The notes below the pieces were generated by a model, which saw nothing but the letters and a program-made list of their open reading frames with translations, had not been told where the DNA came from and did not search any database. A stretch of DNA of 64,000 nt from Schizochytrium sp. TIO01 (taxonomy: Eukaryota > Sar > Bigyra > Thraustochytrida > Thraustochytriidae), in NCBI GenBank assembly GCA_004764695.1, contig SMSO01000035.1:3353040-3417039 (forward strand), in the 5' to 3' direction. Shown one piece after another: positions 52,301 through 63,337 of the stretch. Position 1 is the stretch's first letter; every line of letters begins with the position of its first letter. Made by a program: the position numbers and the translations under genes.

Positions 52301-54995
52301 GAGGCTCGATTGGCTTTGCGTGCCATGGCCCTCCTTGTTCACCCTACCGCTACAAATGGAGAAACCGCCTTGGAACAGTTCCCACTCTTTGCTCCTTTCG
52401 ACGAGCGCGATGAGTTTGAAGTTGACCCTTCGGACTGGTATGGGGGCCTCTTTCAAACAGATCGACCCGCCAAGCTAGAGGACCGTGCCCGGCAGGCGGA
52501 TGCGATTCTTGCAACAGGAGAATCCCTTCGTAAGAAAATTGTCACCGCAGTCGAATCTGCAGGTGCAGTGTTTGATACCCTTGTAGCTGCCGCGGTGTCA
52601 TATGATGGCGCAGTGCCCAGTGAAATAGGCGGTGTTGCGAGTGTACTTAACGCAAAAGATGCGCTCCGTGTTCTTGTACATGCATGCTTACACTCTGTGG
52701 ACGTGGCTTATCGTCTGGCCAAGGATGCACAAGCCCTACAAAGCATCCTTGAACTAGCCCGGGTTGCAAAAGAAGAAGGGCAATTGGCCTGTGTTCTTCT
52801 CTCTGTCTTGAGTCAACGTCGTCTTCTTACTGTCCCATTGAGCTCAGCAAGTATCGAATTATGTATCCGGGTCCTCTCAGACCCCAATGCCCCACGTGAA
52901 GCGTTGCCCGCAAAGGCTTCTCTCTTCGCAGCAGTGCTTAATCGATTCTCTTTGGAGTTCAAAGCTTTTGAAGGGTCCAGGCGAGTGCGAGAAAGCAGCC
53001 TTGCCAAACTTCAACATGTTACTGGGAAACTTCTTGAGCATTTGATCCGATCTCATGATTTGCGTCGGGGCATTCATGCTCTCATGGCCACGTGCGAAGT
53101 GTCTGGTCGGGTGTCACACCCTATGCAAGGCGTTGGCTTTGTGTTCCAGGAATTTAGTGCACATGATTTACCTTCGACATTATTGTTGGCATTCTTAAAA
53201 CTTGCTCGACGATCGGCACTTCCCGGAATATGCGGCTCGAGTCTCTCAAGCGATTCTCGAATCTGGTCTTTGGCACCACCTTATGGAGCTAGTCATCCCC
53301 CAGTCCAGCGTCGCTGATCGTGAGTTTGGCACAGCAACTAATTCACGTGCTGCTGCGAATCTGTCTATGCGTGGCGTCTTGTCAGTTCTTCAGCTCACCA
53401 CAGAGCTCGTAAGCGCAGATCCTCGCTCTAATGCAACAATTCTGTTTGGTAGCGACGGAGCATTGTACTGGGTAGTGGACCTTTTGCATAGTACGCATTT
53501 GCAGCGACTCCTTGTTTGGCCTGCGACTCTTGGTGGTGGCGCTCATGGAATTGTTGCTGTACTTGATCATGTTTTTGATGTTTTGGCATTAGTTTTTGCA
53601 TGCGAGCTTCAAACAGCAGAGCAGCGTCAGCTTCAGATGGTGTTATACAATTGCGGTTTCATGCGCAAATCCATGCGCGCTCTTGCTCTTGTAGAAAAGC
53701 TTGGTCTTGCTGCAGATCGCCCTGAATTTTGCCTTGCGCCATTGAAACTCCATGCAATTCTCGTATCTGAGTCTGAACTTTTTGCAAGACAATTTGTTGA
53801 ATTTGGAGGTCTACAACAGGTTAAGGAGTTGAAACTTCTTAATCTCGAACGGTATGTGCGAATTCACAATCAGCGTCTTGAGACTCATAAGAAGTTGTCC
53901 AAGGCATCTGCCGTGGTCACAGAAAGCAACCATGAAGCTGATAAGCCCGGCAAAGAAGTAACTGATAAACCTTCAGATCTACCCTCGACAGACCCTGCCT
54001 CTAATGCAGTAGGTGCAGAAGTTTCTTCGCAAGAAGGCACAGTTGCATCCATAGAGGTAAAAGCAGTTGAGAGTACTCCCGCTGGTGCTAGTGATGCTGC
54101 AGAATCGTCTCACGTTTCTGCAGAGCTCAATCCAACGGAGGTCCTTCTGCAGGTGCGCATGGATATGACTGTGCATGCGCTTCTTCTTTTGAATCAGCTT
54201 GCTAGTCAAGGTGACTCTTATCACAAAGCTATTCTGGCAGCAGATTTCAGTGCTGATCTGTACTATCTTTTAGGCTACCCAAATGCAATAGTCCGTTCTG
54301 AGACGTGTAGACTTTTCGGCAAGCTTTGCAAGAACTCAGCTCTTTTTTACCCTGCCCTAGTGTGTGATTTATCACCATATGTAATCGAAAGCTCCAAATC
54401 ACATCTCCCCGCTGATGTTGATGGCCATAGAAAGTTGGTGGAATCTGTCACCCATTCTCACAGGCTAAATCTGCTCGAACGCCTCATTGGCTGTTGTCAA
54501 GACAGCGACCCGGAAACCCGTAAGCTTGCATGTTTCGCAGTTGGAAATGCGGCATATCACTCCGATTATCTGTACGAATTTCTAGCTTCCGCCGTCCCGG
54601 TTCTTGTTGACCTACTAAGTGATAGGGAAAAAAAGACAAGGGCTAATGCGGCAGGCGCCCTAGGGAACCTTGTAAGGAACTCAGGTATTCTTTGTGCTGC
54701 CCTTCTTGACGCAGGTGCCCATGCACATCTTTTGCGACTTATTTCTACTGATCCTGCTATCCAACCTCAACGAATGGCACTCTTTTCGTTAGGCAATCTA
54801 CTAATTTATCAGGACTGTCGAGAAGCTCTGGTCTCTGCACGTCAGGAGGAGAGCGAAACTCTTCAAGACTGGCTCGAGGGTCTCGAAGTCAATGCCTCCG
54901 ACCAGGTATTACGATCCTATGCAACACGCGCACTCGCGAAACTTCGTGCTGTGCCTCGCTCACCCAAAGTGCCGGACCATAGCATCGGCACGTGA
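49338..54995 (+). CDS. STK36: Fused/STK36-family Ser/Thr kinase with ARM-repeat C-terminus; frame broken once
   Basis: Exon 1 is 49338-50512 and exon 2 starts at 50779. The 266-nt intron (GTAAGT...ACAG) splits the kinase domain and restores NNIYTLINLI. The kinase starts [18 protein letters not shown] (Met186 of the long frame), with HRDMKPQN (His308-Arg309-Asp310), DFG (Asp328) and the family ending [25 protein letters not shown] Gln/His/Pro-rich linker and helical repeats follow. The C-terminus has clear ARM repeats ([18 protein letters not shown]), as in animal STK36. STK36/Fused acts in Hedgehog signalling in animals and, more anciently, in building the central pair of motile cilia. At 53197-53201 the frame shifts by one base: FLK in the first frame must continue as [10 protein letters not shown] in the next. 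The total is about 1796 residues if the frames are joined. The 185-residue Asn/Ser-rich N-terminal extension is doubtful. Confidence 0.88.
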
Positions 54996-55704
54996 AAGCC
55001 TGCCTCAATAGTTGTGAATGTCCTCTCTAGGAAAAATTTGACATTATCTACCGCACTTAATCTTTCTTGGATTTGCCAGAGGCAATATATACCATTTACA
55101 ACTCGTATCCTAATTCTCATCGCAATTTGCAATACATCTTGTATGTTTGTTTCACTTCATTTAACAGAATCTTCCCCTTTATACCCAATGATTGAAATCT
55201 ATAACTGGGTGCAACGAACCGTTTTAGATTAATCAAACACACATGGAACAATAGTTGAAATACACGACATAAAACTTCTAATAGTCAATCAGTCTTGTCT
55301 GTAATATCTTCTTCGAACAACTAGGTATAACGCACAAACAGGAAGGAACAATCATTTTGTCCCTCTTCCGAGCTAGTTTCGGAAACTTTTGTCGTTAATT
55401 TTTTTGTTGCTTGCATGTTTGTGCTCTATGAATATAGATATGATTATAAGAAGCAAAATGGAGAAAGCTAAAGGTGTATCATAGCTAGCATGCACACAGT
55501 CATTCAGGTTTTTACTATCTTTGTGTTACTTTTTATTATTTCTCTTGTTCTCAGGCTCGTCACCTTTTCGTGGTCATTCTGATATCATTGTAACTTGAAT
55601 AACCTGAGCAATAGGTGCGCTTTATTGCCAATTACTTATTATAGCACTTAGCTACCTAGCTACTTAGCATCTTTCCAAGAACGTTTGTGTTCTGTTCTGG
55701 TTCC
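54996..55704. other. Intergenic region
   Basis: AT-rich spacer between the STK36 3' end and the EEP-family gene. Several GCTAGC/TAGCTA short repeats lie near 55650. No gene is seen. Confidence 0.5.
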
Positions 55705-57207
55705 ATGGGGATACCTTGCTTTCGTTCGATAGACTGCAGAAGTCCAAGCAGAATGCTTTGGCCCCAAATCGGGTCAATATATTGGACAATCTTGAAGCAA
55801 GGCCGATTGCACCCTGGATTACGGTTGCAGCTGCCTCGTGGATACTTTTACTCCACTGCAGCCTTTATCGACGAAATAAGGAGTAGCTTGGAAAAACACC
55901 AGAACGCCATGGCTGCCATTCAGCAAGAGGTTCAACAACAGCAGCAGCAAGAAGAAAATGCAACAATGACGCACCGGTTCGACCGTCACGAAATGGCCGA
56001 TCACGTTTCGCAACTTCGTATGCAGCATGGAGAAAGCAAAGATCTTGTTTCAATCTTTTCTTGGAATATACTTGCTAACTCTATGGCTCTTACAAGGCAT
56101 GCTCAAGTCCTTTATGCAGATTGCGCGCAAGAAACTGTAAAATGGAGCTGGCGAGGCCCAAGAATCCTAGAAGCACTAGCCACGTGCGGTGCAGATATCA
56201 TATATCTGCAGGAGGTGGAGCCGCATACGTTTACCGGTGAACTTGAGCCTCTTCTCCAAGCTTGTGGATATCAAGGAGCGTACGAGACGAGAAATAAGAT
56301 CACCCGAGGGGAGGTGGTGGAGAATATTCCTTCATGCGCAATCTTCTACAAACACGACTTGTTTGAGATGGCGTGGCTAGATACTCCCTATCGAGGTCTT
56401 ATGCTTGGACTTCGAATCTTGCAAGGTCGATTTACTGGCTCCATCTTAGCCGTCGCAAATAGTCACCTGGAAGGTCACCCCGAACGAACAGACCATCGCC
56501 AAGCACAAATCAAATCAGTATGGAGACGAATTGATAAGCATAAACCTAATTTCGTCATAATTGGCGGAGATTTCAACGATGGTGCTAACAGCATTTTGTG
56601 CCAGCATCACATGAGATCCCTTACGAATGCTTATGACAACTCTGATGCGCGAGACGGAACCTGTATACTTGGAGTAAATCCATTTGTCCATAAGGACAAC
56701 ACACGTGTTGATCACTTGTTCTTTGATGATCGTTCGATGAGCTTAAAAAGCGTTCAAAATGTTTTGGATTCAGCTTGGGATCGTGAAGCTGTGCTAATGG
56801 CAGGTCTCCCAGGATATGTATGTCCATCAGATCATCTTAGTATTGGCGCTGTTTTCAAGTTCTTGGCGCATACCGAGATGCACCAAGAGAAAAATTCTCT
56901 GCCAATTGAGGATGATGAGACTTCAGAAGTAATGCTTGAGAATTCACCTCTTTCCGTAGAACAGATGGAAGTGTGGAGAAGATTGCAAGCTTCTCAAAAG
57001 GATGATGCGAATGCTATTGCAAATCTAAAGGGAGCAGCTAAAGGCAAAGAGGCCAAACGGCTGGGCTTGCTTAGACAACAGAAGAAACAAGAGTTCATGG
57101 ACGGTCTTGCAACTGATAGTCATCGTGAATTTATAAGTAAACTGGAGCAAAGATTGAAAAAAGAAGCAAAGAATCGCGGGAGGAATGCCAACGTGAATTC
57201 TTCATGA
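55705..57207 (+). CDS. Endonuclease/exonuclease/phosphatase (EEP) family protein, CCR4/ANGEL/PDE12-like
   Basis: 500 residues from the ATG at 55705; six codons upstream the frame opens with GTG. The EEP catalytic series is complete: SWNILA (119-124), LQEVEP (metal-binding Glu), the NSHLEGHP block, GGDFND (287-292) and SDHLSIG (375-381). SWNILA and LQEVE favour the CCR4/nocturnin/ANGEL/2',5'-phosphodiesterase branch, so RNA 3'-end or oligoadenylate hydrolysis is likely; the exact substrate is not certain. The N-terminal about 90 residues are basic and Ser/Arg-rich and could be a mitochondrial presequence (GYFYSTAAF), followed by a Gln run (QQEVQQQQQQEE). A charged helical tail of about 100 residues (LKGAAKGKEAKRLGLLRQQKKQ) follows the catalytic domain and is not part of the fold. 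Confidence 0.85.
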   Translation: MGIPCFRSIDCRSPSRMLWPQIGSIYWTILKQGRLHPGLRLQLPRGYFYSTAAFIDEIRSSLEKHQNAMAAIQQEVQQQQQQEENATMTHRFDRHEMADHVSQLRMQHGESKDLVSIFSWNILANSMALTRHAQVLYADCAQETVKWSWRGPRILEALATCGADIIYLQEVEPHTFTGELEPLLQACGYQGAYETRNKITRGEVVENIPSCAIFYKHDLFEMAWLDTPYRGLMLGLRILQGRFTGSILAVANSHLEGHPERTDHRQAQIKSVWRRIDKHKPNFVIIGGDFNDGANSILCQHHMRSLTNAYDNSDARDGTCILGVNPFVHKDNTRVDHLFFDDRSMSLKSVQNVLDSAWDREAVLMAGLPGYVCPSDHLSIGAVFKFLAHTEMHQEKNSLPIEDDETSEVMLENSPLSVEQMEVWRRLQASQKDDANAIANLKGAAKGKEAKRLGLLRQQKKQEFMDGLATDSHREFISKLEQRLKKEAKNRGRNANVNSS

Positions 57208-57480
57208 AAGAGTCAACTAAATGTATTTTGCATTCTAGTTGTCTTTGCATACATACAAATCGATCTTTCAATCAAAAGTAAACGTTAATTTAGAAGAAGC
57301 ACGAGTGAACATCAGGCAAAAAGGAGAAACATATATGTGATTATGTTTTATTTTCATAAGTTTCATGTTGGGCCTGTTTTGCAACACAAGCAGAGACTGC
57401 TGGAGGTACCTTCCTTTTCTAATCAGGCGTATGCTTTTAAATCATATGCAGCTTCTTAGAGAAGATTTTTGGAATATATG

Positions 57481-58383
57481 TCAGGGTTCTGTGTTCACTG
57501 ATATGCGCTGTTGCACAAGGCTACGTTGCAGCTCAAGGTTGAGATCGTATTGTTTTTTCAATTTGTCTTCAAGTTTATCTTGTTCTCGAAGCCATATCTT
57601 CTTATCTTCCTCTCGGCGAGCCCTCTCAGTCTCCAGCATCCTCTTGAGCCTAGAGTTCTCATAATCTAACCTTTTAGTTTCTTGTTGTAAAGAATAATAG
57701 TCCTTGAGCTTCTCCTCATTATTCTGTGCTTGTTGAGTCTCTCGAACGAGATCTTTTTGCAGGCAATCTACCGCTTGGCGAAGACGATAGATTTCATCCT
57801 CCTTCTGGGACATTTCAGCCTCCAAACTCACAACGGATGCCCGGCGTTGTTTATCAGAGCGACAGACCATGCGGTACTTCCGTTCTAGTAAACGCACCTC
57901 CGTAAGTTCATTTTTGGTTTCTTCATCTTCTTCATCCGTCGCAAAAGTTGCTTCGCTTTCCTCGAGCGCATCAGCAACGCGGTACTGCCCTCTTGCTCGA
58001 GCTCGATTTGCATTAGAGTCAGTGAGAAGATCAATGGTTAATCTGTCCCCGCTATTCTGTGCCAAGTCAGAGGCCCGTTGACCACGACGATTGAATTTGC
58101 CCTGGTCTGCGTTTACAGTGACGAGCATTTGAACTACTCTTGCTAGACCTCTTGCCGCAGCTTTGTGCAGCGCTGTCTCGCCAAGAACCGCATCTGCAAT
58201 ATCCGGGTCAGCACCTTTTCGCAAGAGCAGGCCCACAATATCTTCCTTGTGTTGCGCACAGGCCAAGTGGAGCACAGTTTGGCCGGTTACAGGATGGAGC
58301 TCGTCTAAACTATGAAGATCAAGCCGCAAAAGCTCCTCAAGCCGGGCTGCATCTCCTCGAAGTGTTGCGGACCACGCGTCCAT
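57481..58383 (-). CDS. Ankyrin-repeat plus coiled-coil protein
   Basis: 300 residues, no intron. Residues about 1-115 hold three to four ankyrin repeats, with GQTVLHLACAQHKEDIVGLLLRKGADP and GETALHKAAARGLARVVQMLV the clearest. From about 165 to the end there is an unbroken charged coiled coil (EAEMSQKEDEIYRLRQAVDCL onward). Ankyrin heads on coiled-coil tails are common in cytoskeletal and ciliary adaptor proteins. The specific role is unknown. It is convergent with the EEP gene upstream, with 273 bp between the two stop codons. Confidence 0.8.
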   Translation of the reverse strand: MDAWSATLRGDAARLEELLRLDLHSLDELHPVTGQTVLHLACAQHKEDIVGLLLRKGADPDIADAVLGETALHKAAARGLARVVQMLVTVNADQGKFNRRGQRASDLAQNSGDRLTIDLLTDSNANRARARGQYRVADALEESEATFATDEEDEETKNELTEVRLLERKYRMVCRSDKQRRASVVSLEAEMSQKEDEIYRLRQAVDCLQKDLVRETQQAQNNEEKLKDYYSLQQETKRLDYENSRLKRMLETERARREEDKKIWLREQDKLEDKLKKQYDLNLELQRSLVQQRISVNTEP

Positions 58384-59531
58384 CCGCGTTGCTCGTGTTC
58401 TTCTGTTTGCTTCTGACCCAAACGCGATTCCGGAAATGTTCAGACTTTCTCCAGATCAAAGTATAACATCAGAAGGCCCCTGCCGAGGCTTAAACAAGCT
58501 GTTGATGGCACGCCCGCGCATGCAGTAGGGAACTAGGAATTACAATGTAATTCTTCTCCTTAAATTAGTGTCCACTTCCTGGTACACACCTTACATAGCG
58601 CGGAGGTACTTGTGGTCGCGAGCGACTTTGTGCCAGTCTTTTTTTCATTTTTTGGTACTAGATCTTCGGGTGCCCTGTCTGCAAGATTGCCCTCAACCCC
58701 ATCCCTTAGACGCGGGAGTTGCTTGGATAATACTTTGAATATAAAGTTCATGATCAAAGATACGTTTTTGACGCTAAAATGGTTCTAAATGTCCATCATG
58801 ATCCAGTACAGACTGTGACAGTTTACTAATTAATTAAACGAGTGCTTCAAAATTTATTATTCTTATTGTTACCTACATACTTGTCATTGTAGCAAATTGT
58901 GCACAAGAGTGGGATGCTTGACTCTGACTTCTCAAAAACGAGTATTCTATGTCCAGAAGCACAGTCATTCCGTACGGGCAAACCGATCGACTTGGAGACT
59001 TTTTCGTCTAGTGATTCGATAATGAACACGTGATCACACAGCAGCAATTGACGACATTTAGAGAATCTGATTTCCTTTAAAAAGGGAATCGAATAGTCTG
59101 AAGTTTCAAAGGCGCATAAGAAACAACTCTGATGTTGCTAATCGGGAACAATTTCCTCTCTCTACCACGATTGGCCAGTTGATCAGAATGACCGAATCTC
59201 TAGTACATATTGTCCCCTCGAGTTATGATGCACTGTGCGGTCCGCCAGCGAGCGCGACAGGAGGTTCAATAATACTCTACTTAAGGCATCCCGAGTGACT
59301 AAGGGAGACCTTAAGATTTCTTCTAGCAGCTCTTGCCCTTGCTCCTGACGTTAGATATGAACATAAATCAATAAATTAAGTTATGAAAGTTATCAACAGC
59401 GACCCCTAGAAAAAACTCAATTTGCATTTTTCGAACTTTGGCCAAAAAAACAGAAAGCAAAACCTTAACTGGGCGTCGCCGAGCCAACTCAAGAAATAGT
59501 CCGCGCACCTATTCCTAACCTTCGAAAAAAA
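58384..59531. other. Intergenic region
   Basis: AT-rich DNA with no supported gene; promoter side of the ankyrin gene. Confidence 0.5.
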
Positions 59532-60240
59532 ATGATGCCAACAAATCCTACCGTAGATGTGGCTGAGCTCTCCGCCAACCTAGCGCGCCTTACGGAGGAG
59601 CAGCACCAGCAGCTTGCTGCCAGGTTCACAAACAAGATGGACCTCTTCACCGCCTACATGTACATCGAGAGCTTCCAGCGAAACCCAGAGACCGCCAACA
59701 CCTTCTGCAGCCCTGCAATGCTCGTCAGGCATTGCGGGTAGAGTCTATCAAACCATCGACAATCAAAAGGACATGGTGGGACATTGTTTGGTTATTCATG
59801 GACGTGAGGGGTTAGACTGGACATTTCTGAAGCGTAAAGACCTATTCGTGGATTTAACAATTCAAGAGGAAGACCGACCCGACCTTTAAAATTTACCAGC
59901 TTGCGGCCCTTTCACACGGCCCGATCAAGTATCGGTCAAACTGTCACGGAGAGACCAAGTTTCCTTATGCGACCCCCATGTTTGCGATGAAGCTTCTGAT
60001 GTTGATGCAAAGTCCTTGTCGCGATGATTTCGTGAGCCTGGGCATGGCTGCGCTGAATGCGGTGGGTTTGATGCTTCGCGGGGAAACGGTTGAAGTGCTG
60101 GGTACTGCTGGGAACGTCGTACATTCTTTGGGCAAAGGACCGTGGCCGCAAGCGTAAGACCATTACCGAGGCAGAGGCTCGGCATGCCTTGCGTCGTGTG
60201 GAGGGCATTGACACTTACAAGTTTAAAAAGTTAAATAAAT
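59532..60240 (+). pseudogene. Broken ORF in three frames, family unknown
   Basis: Coding-looking pieces follow one another in different frames. Frame 1 runs from the ATG at 59532 to TAG at 59741 (69 codons, including LARLTEEQHQQLAARFTNKM). A second frame covers about 59742-59889 (HCLVIHGREGLDWTFLKRKD). A third runs from about 59873 to TAA near 60159 (TFKIYQLAALSHGPIKYRSN), and a basic stretch (RKRKTITEAEARHAL) precedes TAA near 60237. Each piece reads like protein, with low-complexity-free composition, so decay of one gene of about 235 codons is more likely than chance. Missed introns are possible but I found no convincing donor/acceptor set. No homologue is recognised. Confidence 0.4.
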
Positions 60241-60392
60241 AAATGTAAAGGAAATGCACATTTTGTCGTACGATGAGCCTTCACAAGCACATTTGTAAAT
60301 TTTATTATTTTTTTATTTTTTTTAAAACCTTAGCAAGCACATTAAAAAAAAACATATCTTTGAAACAACAAAAAAAAACATTTTTAAATCTT

Positions 60393-62578
60393 TTAAGACT
60401 GCTTTGCTCTTACTGTCTCCAACTCACGCCGAAGTTCATCAATCTCCCAATCTGCAGATTGACCGAAGGCTTCCTCAGTCATGTCTGTCTTAGTCTTTGC
60501 CATGCCAAAGTCGATAATAACAGGACTCTGGGTTTCCTTATTGCATAGGACATTGCGAGCAGCAACATCACCGTGCAACACACCGAGGGAGTGGATCGCA
60601 TCGAGAGCATTCAATGCCTTTTCCACAAAGTCATCCGTGATGTCTTCAGGTGACAAAGACCCACCAGCATACTTTGTTCCAAAACCGTACATAACATGAT
60701 CATCAAATCTTCCATGATCGATGAACTCGGGGATATTTTCGCCTTGTAGCGATTCTAATTGCTTGTAAATTTCAGCTTCATGTATAAATGCGGGAATCTC
60801 AGCTTGCTGTTTAAACATGTCCAGTACCTTCACCACATTGTCGCTCTTTTCTTCTCCTAGTTGGGGGAAATGAAAGCGAAATACCGGTCCCGTGCGGCCT
60901 TCTGGGAGCTGACTAAACTCCTTACAACGTATTGCCTCGAGCATGTCAACCGCTTTCCCATCATTTGTATAACCGCTACCATAGTTACGCATAATATTGT
61001 TTATCATTTGATTTCGTTTCATGCTTCACGTCCCGATCACTCCTACATTCATCTGGTAGTGTCATACGACGTCGGTCCTTGGGTCCTTCTTCTTCATCAC
61101 CACAGGGAACCATTTCCATATCTCCGATAGATCCAATATCTATCCCCCTTTTATCACCAGCGATAAGAATAGCAAGTGAAATAAGCTGCATCGTACTGAT
61201 TTTTCCATTCTCCATGTCTCCTACCATATCATATGTAACGGGTTCAGTGATGAGCAGGTGGCCATCACAATCCCTAATGAAAACATGGGTATGTAGGTAG
61301 TTCGAGTAAATGCCAACCAAGAGACCATTCAAGTACATATAGTTATAAAGTTGTCGAATGACCGAATTATCTTTGTGTCGTTGGGAAGTGCAGCCCACAC
61401 CGTCACATCCGTATTCACAATATTCCTTACCGAGATCAATGGTTGGGAAAACCAGGACCTCTGAATTCGCCCGCGATCATCGGTTCCTGACGTTTAAGAA
61501 GCGGCGAACTAAACTGCGAATCATTTCCTTGGACACCACGACTAATCAAAAAGCTCATTTGACCTCGTGGCGCAGGTTCCCTTACAGATGAGGCGAACAG
61601 ACTCATTGATTCAGGTACCTTCTCATGGCCAGATTCTCTCATGGCCGACAATACATTCATCATGAAATATCCAAAAGGGCTTTCGACTGATCCCTCAGTA
61701 CTTAACCTATACCCATCAGCCATGGCTTGAGATGCCCTCTTGAAGTCGAGTGTAGAAAATAGTTGATCCAGGGTGTCAATGTATTCTCGACGGCAGCAAT
61801 AACTCAAGAAGTGATCGATAGACATCGTTTTTACTTGCATGGGCGATAAAGGATAGTTTTTGAGGTTCGCAAGACTTGTAGGGTTCGCGAGAAATTCATT
61901 GGTCTCCAACAAAGTTGGCAAAGCTTGTTGAAACACCGTGCTGAGACCTTTCAGTCTTGCACCGCGGGACAGATCAGTTCTCGCTAGCTCCTCGATTGCT
62001 GCTTCAGATTTCTGGATATATCCATCAAGACTGACAAGGCGTTGTATTTTGGCAAGAAGTAGTTGCTCGTTCAGTTCTAAGGATTTTTCCGCTTCGAGAA
62101 GGTCGCCCATCTGACTCTTGTAAAGTTCCATGTACAAAGGTTTATACGAACCTTTTAAGCGATCATAGAAATCACTTTCATCGATGGAGCCCTTTGAAAA
62201 GGCATGCAGAAACACGTAATCGTCATCTCCTAAGGCACCAATGAGTTTCTGTTCCAGTCTCTCAATTTCTTGCGACAACTCGACTTTTTCAGCCTCGAGG
62301 TTCACAATTCCTCTATCCACACGCACATACTCCTCCTTTTTTTTCTTGAGCTCAGCTCTACCCGCCTCTAGGCTAGATTGAACAATGGTTCCCGGATTTA
62401 CACTGCTCAACACTCTGGTACCTTCTCGGGTCGGTCCAATCATCCGAAATACCGAAGAGGTATCTCCTTGACGTGGACCTAGTATACCAATGGTACTGGC
62501 AGCTCTCCTTAAACCCTTGAACATGGTGTTCAAACGATTGTTGGATCCTCGAACGATTGGGGTCTGCTGCTGCTGCAA
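60393..62578 (-). CDS. Nuclease-like plus kinase protein, Crinkler/REase-kinase type, in three frames
   Basis: Three successive minus-strand frames appear to belong to one gene. Frame A (62578-61436) is 380 residues with a coiled coil and ends in GEFRGPG, which resembles the ExK half of a PD-(D/E)XK nuclease. Frame B (about 61480-60985) continues with NSVIRQLYNYMYLNG, YSNYLHTHVFIRDCDG and a helix, the usual second half of REase domains that precede kinases in Crinkler-like proteins. Frame C (61022-60393) is a small protein kinase with VKVL, HEAEIYKQL, LHGDVAARNVL (HGD instead of HRD) and IIDFGMA. Two introns would join them: 61452-61371 (GT...AAG, weak donor) and 61029-60921 (GT...AAG), both restoring frame. 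Frameshift decay is the alternative. In other eukaryotes such proteins are effectors or resident nucleases; the role here is unknown. Confidence 0.55.
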
Positions 62579-63337
62579 ACTAGTTTGTGATGTTTGGTGT
62601 GAAGCTTCGTCTAATGTTTATGCATTATTTACTAACGAAACCCTAGATGATTTTTTTTGTTTCACACACACTCCGCATCATCTATCTAGTATAAATCCTA
62701 AGCTATTAAAAAAAAGAAAACAAAAAAAGAGAAACTTCCTGGTGAAAGTACGTACTATTACGAATAAACTTAAAAACTCCGCGAATCAAGGAACCCTCGC
62801 TCGCCAACTAACTGAAGGAATATCATCATTTGGATGGCCAGAAAAAAAAACTAAGAGAAGGCTACCCTACTGCTCATCATTACAATGATAAATTAAAAAC
62901 ATATCTTTTAAAAATGTTAAATTATTAAAAAAAGCTAGTCTATATATTTACTTCATTAGTGTACTCACTATGATGATTTTATGTTAATTTTTAGATCATG
63001 TCCTTGGGTACTTGGCCGAGCTTGTAGGCACCTTAAACCAATAACAAAATCATATGGTTTCTTTCTTCCTTCTAGTTAGTAGCTTAACTAATGCTCAGTG
63101 TTCAATATGAAAAAAAGAATCCTTATATTTGATCCAATTGGAAGCTTCGCCAGCGCTTGCCAAGCATGGTGTTCAACGGCACCAATATGCGAGATTTATT
63201 TTAATAGGTAGAATTTAACTCTTCTGAGGTAATTGAATCTCAGGCCCACTGCCCTCCTTGTTCTTGTTGTTGTTAAAATTCTAAGCACCCATATATATAT
63301 ATATTTCTTCAGTGATCAATCAAGTGTAACCCTTTCC
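62579..63337. other. Intergenic region
   Basis: AT-rich spacer with A-rich runs and a short TA repeat near 63292-63303. It contains the presumed divergent promoters of the nuclease-kinase gene and the edge gene. No gene is seen. Confidence 0.5.
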
